NCBI GenBank assembly: GCA_029960065.1
Contig: JASCOF010000005.1
Location: 1 to 64,000 of the forward strand
Direction of reading: 5' to 3'
DNA length: 64,000 nucleotides
Origin: Flavobacteriaceae bacterium PS02336
Lineage (GTDB): Bacteria > Bacteroidota > Bacteroidia > Flavobacteriales > Flavobacteriaceae
Made by a program: the position numbers and the translations under genes. Below the pieces are notes generated by a model. That model was not told the DNA's origin, searched no databases, and was given only the letters and a program-made list of their open reading frames with translations. Shown piece after piece: positions 26,122-33,858 of this stretch (position 1 is its first letter; every line of letters starts with the position of its first letter).

Positions 26122-26181
26122 TTGTACAAAATTAAAACATTACTTACTTTTGTACAAGTACAAACCAATTGGTATTGTACT
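26122..26181. promoter_or_regulatory. Probable HxlR operator region
   Basis: TTGTACAA palindromes lie at 26122-26129 and 26150-26157, and AGTACAA-N11-TTGTACT spans 26157-26181 with a nested ACCAATTGGT. The region is between the divergent SnoaL-like and HxlR genes, where autoregulation by HxlR is usual. Confidence 0.55.
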
Positions 26182-26211
26182 TACTTTTAGGTTAGAATTA
26201 TTGATAATCAG

Positions 26212-26559
26212 ATGGAAAAAAGTCAAAAAAATATTGGACAGTCCGACGAGAACTGCCCTGTGCGTAAATCATTGAAACTGTTGGGAGGCAAATGGACACT
26301 GCTAATCCTGTTCCAGATCAATGAAAGAGTGCTTCGGTACGGTGAACTTAAACGCTGCATCCCGGGTATCAGTGAAAAGATGCTCATTCAGGAGCTGAAC
26401 TTTCTGGTAGAGCATAAACTGGTGTCCAAAAAATCCTATCCCGAAATCCCTCCGAAGGTAGAATACCGATTGACAACATTGGGTCTCAATACTTTACCGA
26501 TCGTTGACAGGCTGGCTGCGTTCGGACTGGAGAACCTGAACGAACAACCAATCCTGTAA
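26212..26559 (+). CDS. HxlR family transcriptional regulator
   Basis: This 115-residue winged-helix protein has the family pattern NCPVRKSLKLLGGKWTLLILFQI, with Cys15 at the position where YodB and HypR-type relatives sense electrophiles or disulfide stress. It likely represses the divergent SnoaL-like gene and itself. The TTGTAC half-sites in the shared 26.1 kb region are candidate operators. An AraC regulator follows after 7 bases. Confidence 0.92.
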   Translation: MEKSQKNIGQSDENCPVRKSLKLLGGKWTLLILFQINERVLRYGELKRCIPGISEKMLIQELNFLVEHKLVSKKSYPEIPPKVEYRLTTLGLNTLPIVDRLAAFGLENLNEQPIL

Positions 26560-26566
26560 ATTTTGT

Positions 26567-27415
26567 ATGGAACTTTTAAGATCATTTGGAAACAGGAAAA
26601 TAGGTTACGTTCCGTTCGGGACGACCAATGGAGCCGACCGGCTGCCGTTTCCCTGCCACAAGCCGGCGGACTGTTATGTTGTACTTTTTGCCCGTAACGG
26701 CAGTACGGTCATTTCTGACTTTGTGGAATATAAAGCCGACCGCGATACACTGTTCTTCTTCAATATCGGGCAGCAGTTTCAGATAGGCAATGAAAGCAAC
26801 GGGGAACTTGTGTATTTCAATCCCGAATTTTACTGCATCGCCTTTCACGACAAAGAGCTGACCTGTGATGGCGTACTGTTCAACAATGTTTTTGAAACAC
26901 CGTTTATCGTACTCACAGAGAGCGAGCATGTTTCATTCAGTCGACTTATGGGTGAGATAAGGCAGGAACTGCACAGGGAAGATTACTGGACGGAGGAAAT
27001 GGCAAGGACAAAACTGAAGGAGCTCATTATCACGGCTAGCAGGTCATGGCTTGAAAGGACACCGGACCAAAAAGGAATGGGAACGACAGAAGACGAGCTC
27101 AGCCGTAGATTCAGCCATTTGGTAGAATCACATTATCAGAGCATGCACAGCGTTGCGGAATATGCCGGGCTGCTCCATATCAGTCCAAAGACCCTGAACA
27201 GGAAAATTGTACGTGAAAAGGGAATATCGCCCAACACCATCATCAAGAACAGGATCATCCTGCAGGCAAAACGGCTGCTGGCCAACACCGACCTTTCGGT
27301 AAAGGAAATATCGGGACAGCTCGGATATGACGACCAATCCTACTTTGTCCGTTTTTTCAAGATACAGACAGGAAAATCACCTGTTGAATTCAGAAAAGAG
27401 GCGACAAAAGATTAA
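26567..27415 (+). CDS. AraC family transcriptional regulator
   Basis: This 282-residue protein has an N-terminal sensor part and a C-terminal double helix-turn-helix (from about residue 180): SVAEYAGLLHISPKTLNRKI then LSVKEISGQLGYDDQSYFVRFFKIQTGKSP. It starts 7 bases behind the HxlR gene and is probably cotranscribed. The ligand is unknown. It could control the OsmC-thioredoxin-FrnE genes downstream, but no box was recognised for it. Confidence 0.9.
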   Translation: MELLRSFGNRKIGYVPFGTTNGADRLPFPCHKPADCYVVLFARNGSTVISDFVEYKADRDTLFFFNIGQQFQIGNESNGELVYFNPEFYCIAFHDKELTCDGVLFNNVFETPFIVLTESEHVSFSRLMGEIRQELHREDYWTEEMARTKLKELIITASRSWLERTPDQKGMGTTEDELSRRFSHLVESHYQSMHSVAEYAGLLHISPKTLNRKIVREKGISPNTIIKNRIILQAKRLLANTDLSVKEISGQLGYDDQSYFVRFFKIQTGKSPVEFRKEATKD

Positions 27416-27477
27416 GTCGGGGAAAAATGTCCTATACATTGTACCTTATATCCATTGTCCGTGCTTCCGACCTTCGG

Positions 27478-27485
27478 TAACTTTG
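27478..27485 (+). promoter_or_regulatory. -7 box of the OsmC-thioredoxin-FrnE gene run
   Basis: TAACTTTG matches TAnnTTTG. TTGTAC elements, similar to those at the HxlR promoter, lie at 27439-27444 and overlap the box at 27483-27488. The expected transcription start is near 27490. Confidence 0.5.
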
Positions 27486-27571
27486 TACTGTAATAAATTA
27501 TAAGAAATAAGTTTAAGGAAACAAATGTTAAAGCCGTTTGGCAAGGAAGTTTTAAAAAAGGAAACGGACAG

Positions 27572-27925
27572 TTGAATATCGAAAATTCGGAAATAGATAA
27601 GGTCGCTTTCAAGCCTGTCTTTGCAAAAAATGACGGAAACTTTACCAATCCGGAAGAATTGCTGGCATCTGCACACGCAACCTGTTACACGATGACACTG
27701 GGCTATATCCTCTCTGAAAACGGATTTACGGCAGACGACCTTGAAACCAAAGTTTCGCTCGTGATAGATAATAATGTCATCACGAACTCCAACCTAGAGC
27801 TCAAAGCGAAAATCACCGGTATTGATGAGGATAGCTTCCTAAAGTTTGCAGACAAAGCAAAAGAGATGTGTGTGGTAGGAAACGCATTAAAAGTACAGAT
27901 CAGCTTAGAGGCTTCATTGATCTGA
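27572..27925 (+). CDS. OsmC-like protein, with unclear or missing start codon
   Basis: Read from the first usable start (TTG at 27572) it has 117 residues with the OsmC pattern NPEELLASAHATCYTMTLGYIL (one active Cys) and a second Cys in AKEMCVVGNALK. OsmC and Ohr proteins reduce organic hydroperoxides through these cysteines. Upstream in the same frame, back to about 27509, the DNA still encodes family-like residues (KFKETNVKAVWQGSFKKGNGQ), so the normal N-terminus is there but without ATG, GTG or TTG. Either a rare start such as ATA or ATT is used, or the start was mutated. The gene may be weak or dead. Confidence 0.72.
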   Translation: MNIENSEIDKVAFKPVFAKNDGNFTNPEELLASAHATCYTMTLGYILSENGFTADDLETKVSLVIDNNVITNSNLELKAKITGIDEDSFLKFADKAKEMCVVGNALKVQISLEASLI

Positions 27926-27936
27926 TAACGGAGAAA

Positions 27937-27966
27937 GCCGCTCTAAGAAAGCGGCACTCTTTTTTA
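27937..27966 (+). terminator. Weak hairpin and T-run after the OsmC-like gene
   Basis: A six-pair stem (GCCGCT/AGCGGC, 27937-27942 and 27950-27955) is followed by a run of six T. It could attenuate reading into the thioredoxin gene at 27996. Confidence 0.45.
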
Positions 27967-27995
27967 AAGAATAATAAACTAAAAATATTCAGTAT

Positions 27996-28289
27996 ATGAC
28001 TTTTCAGGAAATAATTGATCAGGATAAACCCGTATTGGTAGATTTTTTTGCAACCTGGTGCGGTCCCTGCAAAATGCAGAGCCCTATCATTGACGAGGTA
28101 AAGCAGCATGTCGGTGAGAGTGCTACCGTTATCAAAATCGATATCGATCAGAACCAGCAGCTTGCGTCACAGCTTCAGGTCCGCAGTGTACCTACCTTAA
28201 TGATTTTTAAGAAGGGCGAATTGAAGTGGAGACAATCTGGCGTTTTTCCCGCATCGGAATTGGTGTCACTGGTAAATAAAGAATTGTAA
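27996..28289 (+). CDS. Thioredoxin (copy 2)
   Basis: This 97-residue thioredoxin has WCGPC (Cys22, Cys25) and cis-Pro in RSVPTL, and is very similar over its whole length to the thioredoxin at 24918 (same start MxFQEII and end pattern [12 protein letters not shown]). It is not placed after a DUF6132 gene as copy 1 is; instead the DUF6132 copy at 29936 is followed by thioredoxin debris. It lies between the OsmC and FrnE genes. Confidence 0.92.
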   Translation: MTFQEIIDQDKPVLVDFFATWCGPCKMQSPIIDEVKQHVGESATVIKIDIDQNQQLASQLQVRSVPTLMIFKKGELKWRQSGVFPASELVSLVNKEL

Positions 28290-28350
28290 TTTAATTAACG
28301 AGATCCAAAGGTTTGATTGTCCAAAGGTCTCAACTAAAGAATAATCTGAA

Positions 28351-29058
28351 ATGAAAATAGAAATCTGGAGCGATGTTATCTGTCCGTTCTGTTACATCGG
28401 AAAACGGAATTTTGAAAAAGCCCTCGAAGAGTTTGCAGATAAAGATCATGTAGAAGTAGTCTGGAAGAGTTTCCAGTTAGACCCATCCTTGCCCGAAACA
28501 GCATCTGAAAGCTATGAGGAATACCTGACAAAGCGAAAAGGTATGCCTTCTGAACAGGTCAAGGGAATGCTCACCAACGTAACGGAAATGGCTAAACAGG
28601 CCGGTCTGGAATATCATCTGGATAGATCCGTTATCGTCAATTCGCAAAAAGCCCATCTTCTGCTACAATTTGCAAAGTCCAAAGGGCTGGGTAACGAAGC
28701 CGAGGAACGTCTGTTCCGTGGCTTTTTTACAGAGGGTGCAGACATAGCGGATTTAGACACCTTGGTTCGTCTTGGCAAAGAAATCGGATTGGACGAAAAC
28801 GAAACAAAACTCATATTTGACGACGAAAAATATAGATATGAGATGACGCAGGATATTCAGGAAGCGCAGAGTTTAGGTGTCAGCGGAGTACCTTTCTTCG
28901 TATTTGACAGGAAATACGCTGTTTCGGGGGCACAGCCATCAGAAGCATTTGCGGATACCCTGTCGAAATCCTATGCGGAATGGAGAAAGTCCAATCCCGA
29001 AATAAAATTGGAAGTTACACAGGGCAGCAGCTGTACAATCGACGGGAAGTGTGAATAA
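28351..29058 (+). CDS. DsbA family oxidoreductase, FrnE type
   Basis: This 235-residue protein has a thioredoxin fold interrupted by a helical domain, with active CPFC at Cys11-Cys14 right after the first strand and cis-Pro in GVSGVPFFVF. No signal peptide is present, so it is a cytoplasmic member (FrnE group) rather than a periplasmic disulfide former. It also has a C-terminal CTIDGKC pair. In a block with OsmC and thioredoxin it probably repairs oxidised thiols. Confidence 0.88.
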   Translation: MKIEIWSDVICPFCYIGKRNFEKALEEFADKDHVEVVWKSFQLDPSLPETASESYEEYLTKRKGMPSEQVKGMLTNVTEMAKQAGLEYHLDRSVIVNSQKAHLLLQFAKSKGLGNEAEERLFRGFFTEGADIADLDTLVRLGKEIGLDENETKLIFDDEKYRYEMTQDIQEAQSLGVSGVPFFVFDRKYAVSGAQPSEAFADTLSKSYAEWRKSNPEIKLEVTQGSSCTIDGKCE

Positions 29059-29114
29059 GTGTATTTCAACGACCCGGCGTTAATACAAAATGGCTCTTCC
29101 TAAAAAAATAAAAT

Positions 29115-29681
29115 ATGTGGGATATGTACCGAATGTTCGTAATACCCGAAGGTAAGTGGGGCGAAAAAGGGGCTGCAACGATGGTCGGCTCTGGAGATGC
29201 TATGGCCCGTCAGGCTGTGGAGCTCTTGGAGCTAGGGCAGAATGACCGCGTTCTTGAAATTGGGTTTGGTCCGGGAATAGGCCTGGAAACTCTGGCAAAA
29301 AAAGTAACGCATGGATCAGTTGTCGGTATCGACCCTTCGGAACTCATGCACCGCCTTGCCGGTGAGCGTAATGAAATAAGTATAGAAACGGGTCTGGTAA
29401 AGCTCTTAAAAGGGACGGTTGATCATCTGCCCTTTGAGGACAGTTATTTCAACGGTGCCCTCGCAATGGACAACATGCATTTTTGGAATGACCCTCTCAA
29501 AGCACTAAAAGATCTGCACAGGGTACTTATGCCGGGTGCAAAGCTGGTGTCTTCCTTCACACCTTTTTCCGGAGGAAGCAGGCGTGGCTGGAAAGAACTG
29601 TTTACAGCAGCAGGATTTACGGACTTTGCTATATTTGAAAATGAGTCAGGCATCCGTTTAGTAGGCACAGCAGCCAAATAA
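29115..29681 (+). CDS. Class I SAM-dependent methyltransferase
   Basis: This 188-residue protein has the SAM motif VLEIGFGPGIGLETLA (about residues 44-59) and GIDPSELM at the end of strand 2, followed by a substrate region without features I recognise. Small methyltransferases of this type near thiol-stress genes are common in Bacteroidota; the substrate is unknown. It lies 56 bases behind FrnE and 37 before DUF2892. Confidence 0.83.
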   Translation: MWDMYRMFVIPEGKWGEKGAATMVGSGDAMARQAVELLELGQNDRVLEIGFGPGIGLETLAKKVTHGSVVGIDPSELMHRLAGERNEISIETGLVKLLKGTVDHLPFEDSYFNGALAMDNMHFWNDPLKALKDLHRVLMPGAKLVSSFTPFSGGSRRGWKELFTAAGFTDFAIFENESGIRLVGTAAK

Positions 29682-29718
29682 GATCAAAGCCTTCAAAAAT
29701 TAATCAAACTGTAGAATA

Positions 29719-29952
29719 ATGAAAAACTATTTAAGAAATTGGAATTTTATGCGGGTATTTAGGCTGGCATTAGGTGTTATTGTCATGGTACAGGGTATTA
29801 TGGCAAATGAATGGCTGATGGCAGGACTGGGCGCTCTGTTTGCCCTGATGCCCCTGATGAACGTAGGATGCTGCGGAGTAAACGGATGCAATACGCCCAT
29901 TGCGAAAAGTGGAACAAAATCAGAAGAAATAACGTATGAAGAAGTTCGCTAA
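29719..29952 (+). CDS. DUF2892 family membrane protein (copy 2)
   Basis: This 77-residue protein is clearly paralogous to the one at 24462: MKNYLxNWNFMR at the start, the same two helices and a similar NVGCCGVNGC stretch. It overlaps the next DUF6132 gene by 17 bases, whereas copy 1 overlaps by one. The pair and the thioredoxin debris downstream repeat the gene order of 24462-25211. Confidence 0.83.
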   Translation: MKNYLRNWNFMRVFRLALGVIVMVQGIMANEWLMAGLGALFALMPLMNVGCCGVNGCNTPIAKSGTKSEEITYEEVR

Positions 29953-30163
29953 AAAACATCTGCTCACCATGGCAGGTGTATTTATCGGGGCCATTGCCGG
30001 TTATTTATATTGGAAATTCATCGGGTGTACTTCCGGTACTTGTGCCATTACATCCAACCCACTAAACAGTACTATATATGGTGCGGTTATGGGGGGACTT
30101 TTATTTTCAATATTTAAAAAAGATAAAAAACAATTTGATATTTCAGGGAATAACAAACAGTGA
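29936..30163 (+). CDS. DUF6132 family small membrane protein (copy 2)
   Basis: This 75-residue protein is a paralogue of the DUF6132 gene at 24704 (both have [14 protein letters not shown]-like or [10 protein letters not shown] cores, TCAITS, and end in a Lys-rich tail and ISGN). The end overlaps the first fragment of a decayed thioredoxin in another frame, just as copy 1 overlaps an intact thioredoxin. Confidence 0.78.
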   Translation: MKKFAKKHLLTMAGVFIGAIAGYLYWKFIGCTSGTCAITSNPLNSTIYGAVMGGLLFSIFKKDKKQFDISGNNKQ

Positions 30164-30215
30164 CAAACCTGTACCTATACTGTTAAATTTCTCTGCGGTA
30201 CAGTTGTATTCCTAA
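30138..30215 (+). pseudogene. N-terminal fragment of a decayed thioredoxin gene
   Basis: In the frame that begins FQGITNSDKPVPILLNFSA the DNA keeps the pattern of the thioredoxin N-terminus ([17 protein letters not shown] in copy 1), but the ATG has become ATA, the CGPC region is unrecognisable and the frame stops at 30215. It sits at the same place relative to the DUF6132 gene as the intact thioredoxin at 24918. The C-terminal part lies on the other side of the ytxJ gene at 30803-30867. Confidence 0.75.
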
Positions 30216-30318
30216 AAAAATTAAGTAATGCATAGGTAATTATGCCAGCTTCATTAAGATGTAAATAGATAAAAATTTACAAAAAGCAGCCCCAATAAAA
30301 TTCTTAAATTATATACGT

Positions 30319-30705
30319 ATGAGCTTTTTTAAACGACTCTTTGGCAGTGATGAACCATCGAACAGAAAAGATTTTGATTGGGTTCCCTTAAACGATCTGC
30401 AACAACTACAAGAAATCATTACGGATTCTTATCAAAAGACAATAATAATTTTTAAACATAGTACCCGTTGCAGTATCAGCCGTTTTGTGTTAAATTCCTT
30501 TGAAAACGAATTTGATTATCCGAAAGAAAAAATAGAAGCATATTATCTGGATCTGATTCATTTCAGAGAGATTTCCAATGAAATAGCCAGAAGATTTAAC
30601 GTTCAACATCAATCTCCCCAAATCATGGTCATCAAAAACGGGAAAGTGGTTTTTTCAACTTCCCACGAGAATATCGATGCCGGTTCTCTAGTTAGATTTC
30701 TTTAA
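30319..30705 (+). CDS. ytxJ: Bacillithiol system redox-active protein YtxJ
   Basis: This 128-residue protein has a thioredoxin-like fold with a monothiol site: FKHSTRCSISRFVL, with one Cys (Cys51) in place of the CxxC. The family name and pattern are those of YtxJ (BrxC) bacilliredoxin, which removes bacillithiol from S-bacillithiolated proteins. Its presence suggests that the host makes bacillithiol. It lies between the two fragments of a decayed thioredoxin gene, which suggests that it was inserted or that flanking DNA was rearranged. Confidence 0.86.
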   Translation: MSFFKRLFGSDEPSNRKDFDWVPLNDLQQLQEIITDSYQKTIIIFKHSTRCSISRFVLNSFENEFDYPKEKIEAYYLDLIHFREISNEIARRFNVQHQSPQIMVIKNGKVVFSTSHENIDAGSLVRFL

Positions 30706-30802
30706 TCGGCATTTCAACAAACGCTTTTCGCTAATCAGCTGTTATATTGTCTTTTGTACGAACTAAAAACAACACACTTTTCATGTATTACAGTTTGATA
30801 CC

Positions 30803-30867
30803 CTAGAAAACAGGTGTGTCTCCGGTAAATGAATTGAGAAGATTGATAAAGGAAAATATAAACTAAA
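30803..30867 (+). pseudogene. C-terminal fragment of a decayed thioredoxin gene
   Basis: From 30803 the frame reads a stop where thioredoxin has Trp, then KTGVSPVNELRRLIKENIN and TAA, which lines up with [20 protein letters not shown] at the end of the intact thioredoxin at 24918. A shorter match (GAACTAAAA followed by CAAC) near 30760 resembles the middle of the gene. It carries one stop in place of Trp and a one-codon deletion. Confidence 0.72.
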
Positions 30868-30890
30868 TGCGGAACTATTACCCGCATTTA
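30864..30890. terminator. Hairpin between convergent genes
   Basis: TAAATGCGG (30864-30872) pairs perfectly with CCGCATTTA (30882-30890). There is no long T run. It lies between ytxJ (plus) and the isochorismatase-like gene (minus). Confidence 0.5.
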
Positions 30891-30925
30891 ATGTTATACA
30901 TACCCACTGCCTGAAGAGTAAAAAA

Positions 30926-31468
30926 TTATTTGATAAATGTCTCCAGTACCTCTTTAAATAGGTCTGTACCTGCTTTTTCCAGCCATTCGAATACCAGCAT
31001 ATCCCTTGTTATGACCACAGCACCGTTCTGCTGCATCCGTTCCAGTCCACGCGTTCTGTCATTTTCAGTTCTGGAACCAACACCCATATCTACAATAAAT
31101 ACTTCATAACCCGCATCCAGCAGATCCAATACGGTCTGCAGAACGCAGATATGCGTTTCCGTACCGACAACGATTACCTGCTTACGCTCTTCGGCGAAAT
31201 GTTTTGTCAAGTTACCTTCCCGGACGGCCGAAAAATAGGTCTTGGAAACAATATCCTTTTCACTGACCTTCGATCGTAAAATTTCGGGTGTTGCCCCAAT
31301 TTTTTCAGGGAAGTGTTCTGTGAGTAAAACCGGAATACCTATTTTTTTAGCAAGGTCAACTGACCAGATTGCGGTTTCCAGCACTTCTTTCCCGTTGATG
31401 ATCTTTGGAAACAGCCGTTCCTGAATATCGATAACAAGTAATGTTGAATTTTCCTTTATGATTTTCAT
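30926..31468 (-). CDS. Isochorismatase-fold cysteine hydrolase
   Basis: This 180-residue protein has the catalytic triad Asp14 (LVIDIQERLF), Lys76 (IVSKTYFSA) and Cys108 (ETHICVLQTVLDLL). The family includes isochorismatases, nicotinamidases and carbamoyl hydrolases; no metal-binding histidine set of a nicotinamidase is evident. It follows the luciferase-like gene by 65 bases on the same strand and shares its AraC-box promoter at 32695. Confidence 0.87.
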   Translation of the reverse strand: MKIIKENSTLLVIDIQERLFPKIINGKEVLETAIWSVDLAKKIGIPVLLTEHFPEKIGATPEILRSKVSEKDIVSKTYFSAVREGNLTKHFAEERKQVIVVGTETHICVLQTVLDLLDAGYEVFIVDMGVGSRTENDRTRGLERMQQNGAVVITRDMLVFEWLEKAGTDLFKEVLETFIK

Positions 31469-31533
31469 ATTTAAAGAATTAGGGTTAAAGATACTATAAC
31501 TATGTAAACTTAATAACGGAACCTTTAGGCGGC

Positions 31534-32616
31534 CTACAGCTCCGGCATCTGATAGGCATCGGCAATCAATTTTGCTGAATGTACCATTTTCTCGGGCGAA
31601 TGTCCGAGGTTTACCAGCATCAGCTCATCGGCACCCGATACCTGTTGCCCCCTGTTCAACCCGTCAGCAACCATCTGTCCTGTGCCATAGATCATTTTAG
31701 ACCGCCAGCTTTCCATCAGGTACCTGTCCTGTTGCGTATATGGAAATGAGGCCAGTTCTGAAGGAGAAGGCATTACGTAAGATTGTCCTTTCATCATCCG
31801 CATCATGCTGTGTGCATAACTTTCGGTTTCCAACAAGGCTTCTTCTTGGGTGTCGGCAGCAAATACGGCAAAGCAAGCTAAAGTGTGTGGCTTATCAAGG
31901 ATTTCCGATGGTTGGAAATTATCCCTATAGACCGCAAATGCCCCTTCCAGATTTTCGGGAGAAAGCTGTGCGGCAAAAGCAAAGGGCAGTCCAAGTTTCC
32001 CGGCTATTTTTGCAGAATGGCCAGAAGATCCCAACAGCCATACAGCAGGCCTTTCCATGGAACGTTCAATACCGTTCTGGGCATCCTGTCCGGGTCCGGG
32101 CACCGCCCAGACCTTATTCTTATATGGGTGTCCTTCAGGGAAATCGTTATCGAGAAAATGGAACAGCTCTTCAAGCTGCTGCATGTAGTTCTCCGCTCCG
32201 GGGCTTCCCATACCACGGATAGCCGTTGCAGTAAAACCATCCGTTCCGGGTGCACGGCCTATACCAAGGTCGATCCGTCCGGGAGCCATTGCCTCCAACA
32301 TACCAAACTGTTCTGCAATTACCAGGGGCGGAAAGTTTGGGAGCATCATACCCCCGGCTCCCAAACGGAGGTGCTTTGTCTCGCCGACCAGACGGGCGAG
32401 CATAACTGCCGGTGATGAGGTAGAAACGGCAGGCATCGAGTGATGTTCCGCAACCCAGTAACGGGCAAATCCCCTGCGGTCGGCAAGTTTTGCCATTTCG
32501 ATACTTTTTTCAATTCCCTCTATCGCGGAAAACCCTTTTCCGGTCGTTGCCCAATCCAGTATGGATAGCGGAACGGGGGCATTTCCCTGTTTTTTTATTG
32601 TACTGATATTGTTCAT
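31534..32616 (-). CDS. LLM class flavin-dependent oxidoreductase
   Basis: This 360-residue protein is a luciferase-like monooxygenase with the TIM-barrel pattern VPLSILDWATTGKGF, RYWVAEHHSMP, LRLGAGGMMLPNFPPLVIAEQFGMLEAMAPGRIDLGIGRAPG. It binds reduced flavin and oxidises an unknown substrate. It leads a minus-strand operon with the isochorismatase-fold gene. The promoter at 32695-32759 has the same AraC-box geometry as those of the sirtuin pair and of the hydrolase at 36364. Confidence 0.9.
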   Translation of the reverse strand: MNNISTIKKQGNAPVPLSILDWATTGKGFSAIEGIEKSIEMAKLADRRGFARYWVAEHHSMPAVSTSSPAVMLARLVGETKHLRLGAGGMMLPNFPPLVIAEQFGMLEAMAPGRIDLGIGRAPGTDGFTATAIRGMGSPGAENYMQQLEELFHFLDNDFPEGHPYKNKVWAVPGPGQDAQNGIERSMERPAVWLLGSSGHSAKIAGKLGLPFAFAAQLSPENLEGAFAVYRDNFQPSEILDKPHTLACFAVFAADTQEEALLETESYAHSMMRMMKGQSYVMPSPSELASFPYTQQDRYLMESWRSKMIYGTGQMVADGLNRGQQVSGADELMLVNLGHSPEKMVHSAKLIADAYQMPEL

Positions 32617-32694
32617 CTCTATACGCCTTTTTTATTGTCTTTAATCATTGTTTATTCCGGTTACTCACCGGTGTATCTTTGTAAAATAATAATA

Positions 32695-32759
32695 CAAAGG
32701 TAGAAAGCATATCCTGTTCAGTGGATACCAAAGAAGGTTCTAATACTACCATTTTGATA
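32695..32759 (-). promoter_or_regulatory. AraC-type direct-repeat operator and -7 box, LLM/isochorismatase operon
   Basis: On the minus strand TATCAAAATGGTAG (32759-32746) is followed by TTTGGTAT; the GGTAG and GGTAT half-sites start at 32750 and 32729, 21 bp apart, and TACCTTTG (TAnnTTTG) begins 27 bp after the second at 32702. The same geometry is seen at 33768 and 36262. It lies in the region shared with the divergent AraC gene. Confidence 0.85.
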
Positions 32760-32838
32760 AATATATCCCCTATAAATACCTTTATTTATTTCCTGTTTTT
32801 GTAAATTGCAGTTCATTTTTATAATTCGGAAAAAGACT

Positions 32839-33729
32839 ATGGAAACTTTAAAATTTCATAAAACGGATTGCGGGGTCGACTTCCTTCTGAACGTTATCCA
32901 TCTGGAAAGTGCAAACGGAACATACCTTAAAAACGTGCCTTTCAATACCGATTTTTTCGAGATTGTATTCTTTAAAAAAGCACATGGCCGCCTTATACTG
33001 AACCATCAACAGATCGAGCTTACGGATAACAGCCTTATTTTTATTTCTCCGCATCAGAAGCGTCAATGGCATTTTGAGGAAGAAAAGGAACAGCTCTTTA
33101 CGATACTTCTTTTTCAGGAAGATTTTCTCAATGAATTTTTCTCCGATAAACTTTTTGCCTACAGGCTGTTATATTTCTACCAGCTTCATTATCCATTGAA
33201 AATGGCGGTGGATACCGAGCTTATCCAGGGCTACTGTAACCTCCTGACGGAAATAAAGTCGGAACTGGTACATACCAAGCCGGACAGCATACACATCGTA
33301 CGTTCGCTGCTCTATTATATCCTTCAGAAACTCAACAGGGAGTATGCAACAAGGAACCATCTGGATTTGGAAAGGGACAACAGCAACCACTATGCTTTTC
33401 AGTTCAAGCACCTGATCGAAATACACATCAAAAAAAAGCAGCGTGTTGAGGACTATGCGGAAATGCTCGGCATCAGCAGGGTTTCCCTCAATACAGCTGT
33501 CAAAGAACAGTTTAATGTGACTGCTACGCATCTGCTCAAACAACGGCTGCTGCTGGAGATCAAGAACTATCTCATCCATTCAAAGCTCACCGTCAGTGAG
33601 ATTGCCTATGAACTAAGCTTTTCAGAACCTAATCACCTGATGCGTTTTTTCAAAACACAGACAGGTATGACCACGGGTGAGTTTCTCCATGACAACCAGT
33701 CCGGAAGTACTTTGCACGCGCTGGTGTAA
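32839..33729 (+). CDS. AraC family transcriptional regulator
   Basis: The ATG at 32839 gives 296 residues; an earlier TTG in frame is unlikely. The N-terminal part looks like a cupin-type sensor, and the C-terminal part has the two AraC helix-turn-helix motifs: RVEDYAEMLGISRVSLNTAVKEQF and LTVSEIAYELSFSEPNHLMRFFKTQTGMT. It lies between three promoters that share a direct-repeat box, so it is the best candidate regulator of all of them. Its ligand is unknown. Confidence 0.9.
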   Translation: METLKFHKTDCGVDFLLNVIHLESANGTYLKNVPFNTDFFEIVFFKKAHGRLILNHQQIELTDNSLIFISPHQKRQWHFEEEKEQLFTILLFQEDFLNEFFSDKLFAYRLLYFYQLHYPLKMAVDTELIQGYCNLLTEIKSELVHTKPDSIHIVRSLLYYILQKLNREYATRNHLDLERDNSNHYAFQFKHLIEIHIKKKQRVEDYAEMLGISRVSLNTAVKEQFNVTATHLLKQRLLLEIKNYLIHSKLTVSEIAYELSFSEPNHLMRFFKTQTGMTTGEFLHDNQSGSTLHALV

Positions 33730-33767
33730 GTCCTGGAAGCCACTTCCTGACCAGTATCATTAATTTT

Positions 33768-33832
33768 TATCAAAATGGTAGTTATGTCATCGGTTTTGGT
33801 AGCCTTTCCATAATCTTCTGAAACTAATTTTG
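33768..33832 (+). promoter_or_regulatory. AraC-type direct-repeat operator and -7 box, sirtuin operon
   Basis: TATCAAAATGGTAG at 33768-33781 and TTTTGGTAGCC follow each other; the GGTAG half-sites begin at 33777 and 33798 (21 bp apart) and TAATTTTG starts 27 bp after the second, at 33825. The leader to the ATG at 33859 is about 20 bases. Confidence 0.87.
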
Positions 33833-33858
33833 TAACCGTTTTTAATTATCAGAATCTT

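Noticed and set aside
26567-27415. This AraC protein as the regulator of the three GGTAG promoters
   Set aside because: The protein at 32839 lies in the middle of those promoters, while this one is in an HxlR operon 5 kb away. It cannot be excluded by sequence alone.
31740-32222. Plus-strand open frames of about 160 to 176 residues
   Set aside because: They are antisense to the LLM oxidoreductase, whose motifs are complete; no start context or family pattern.
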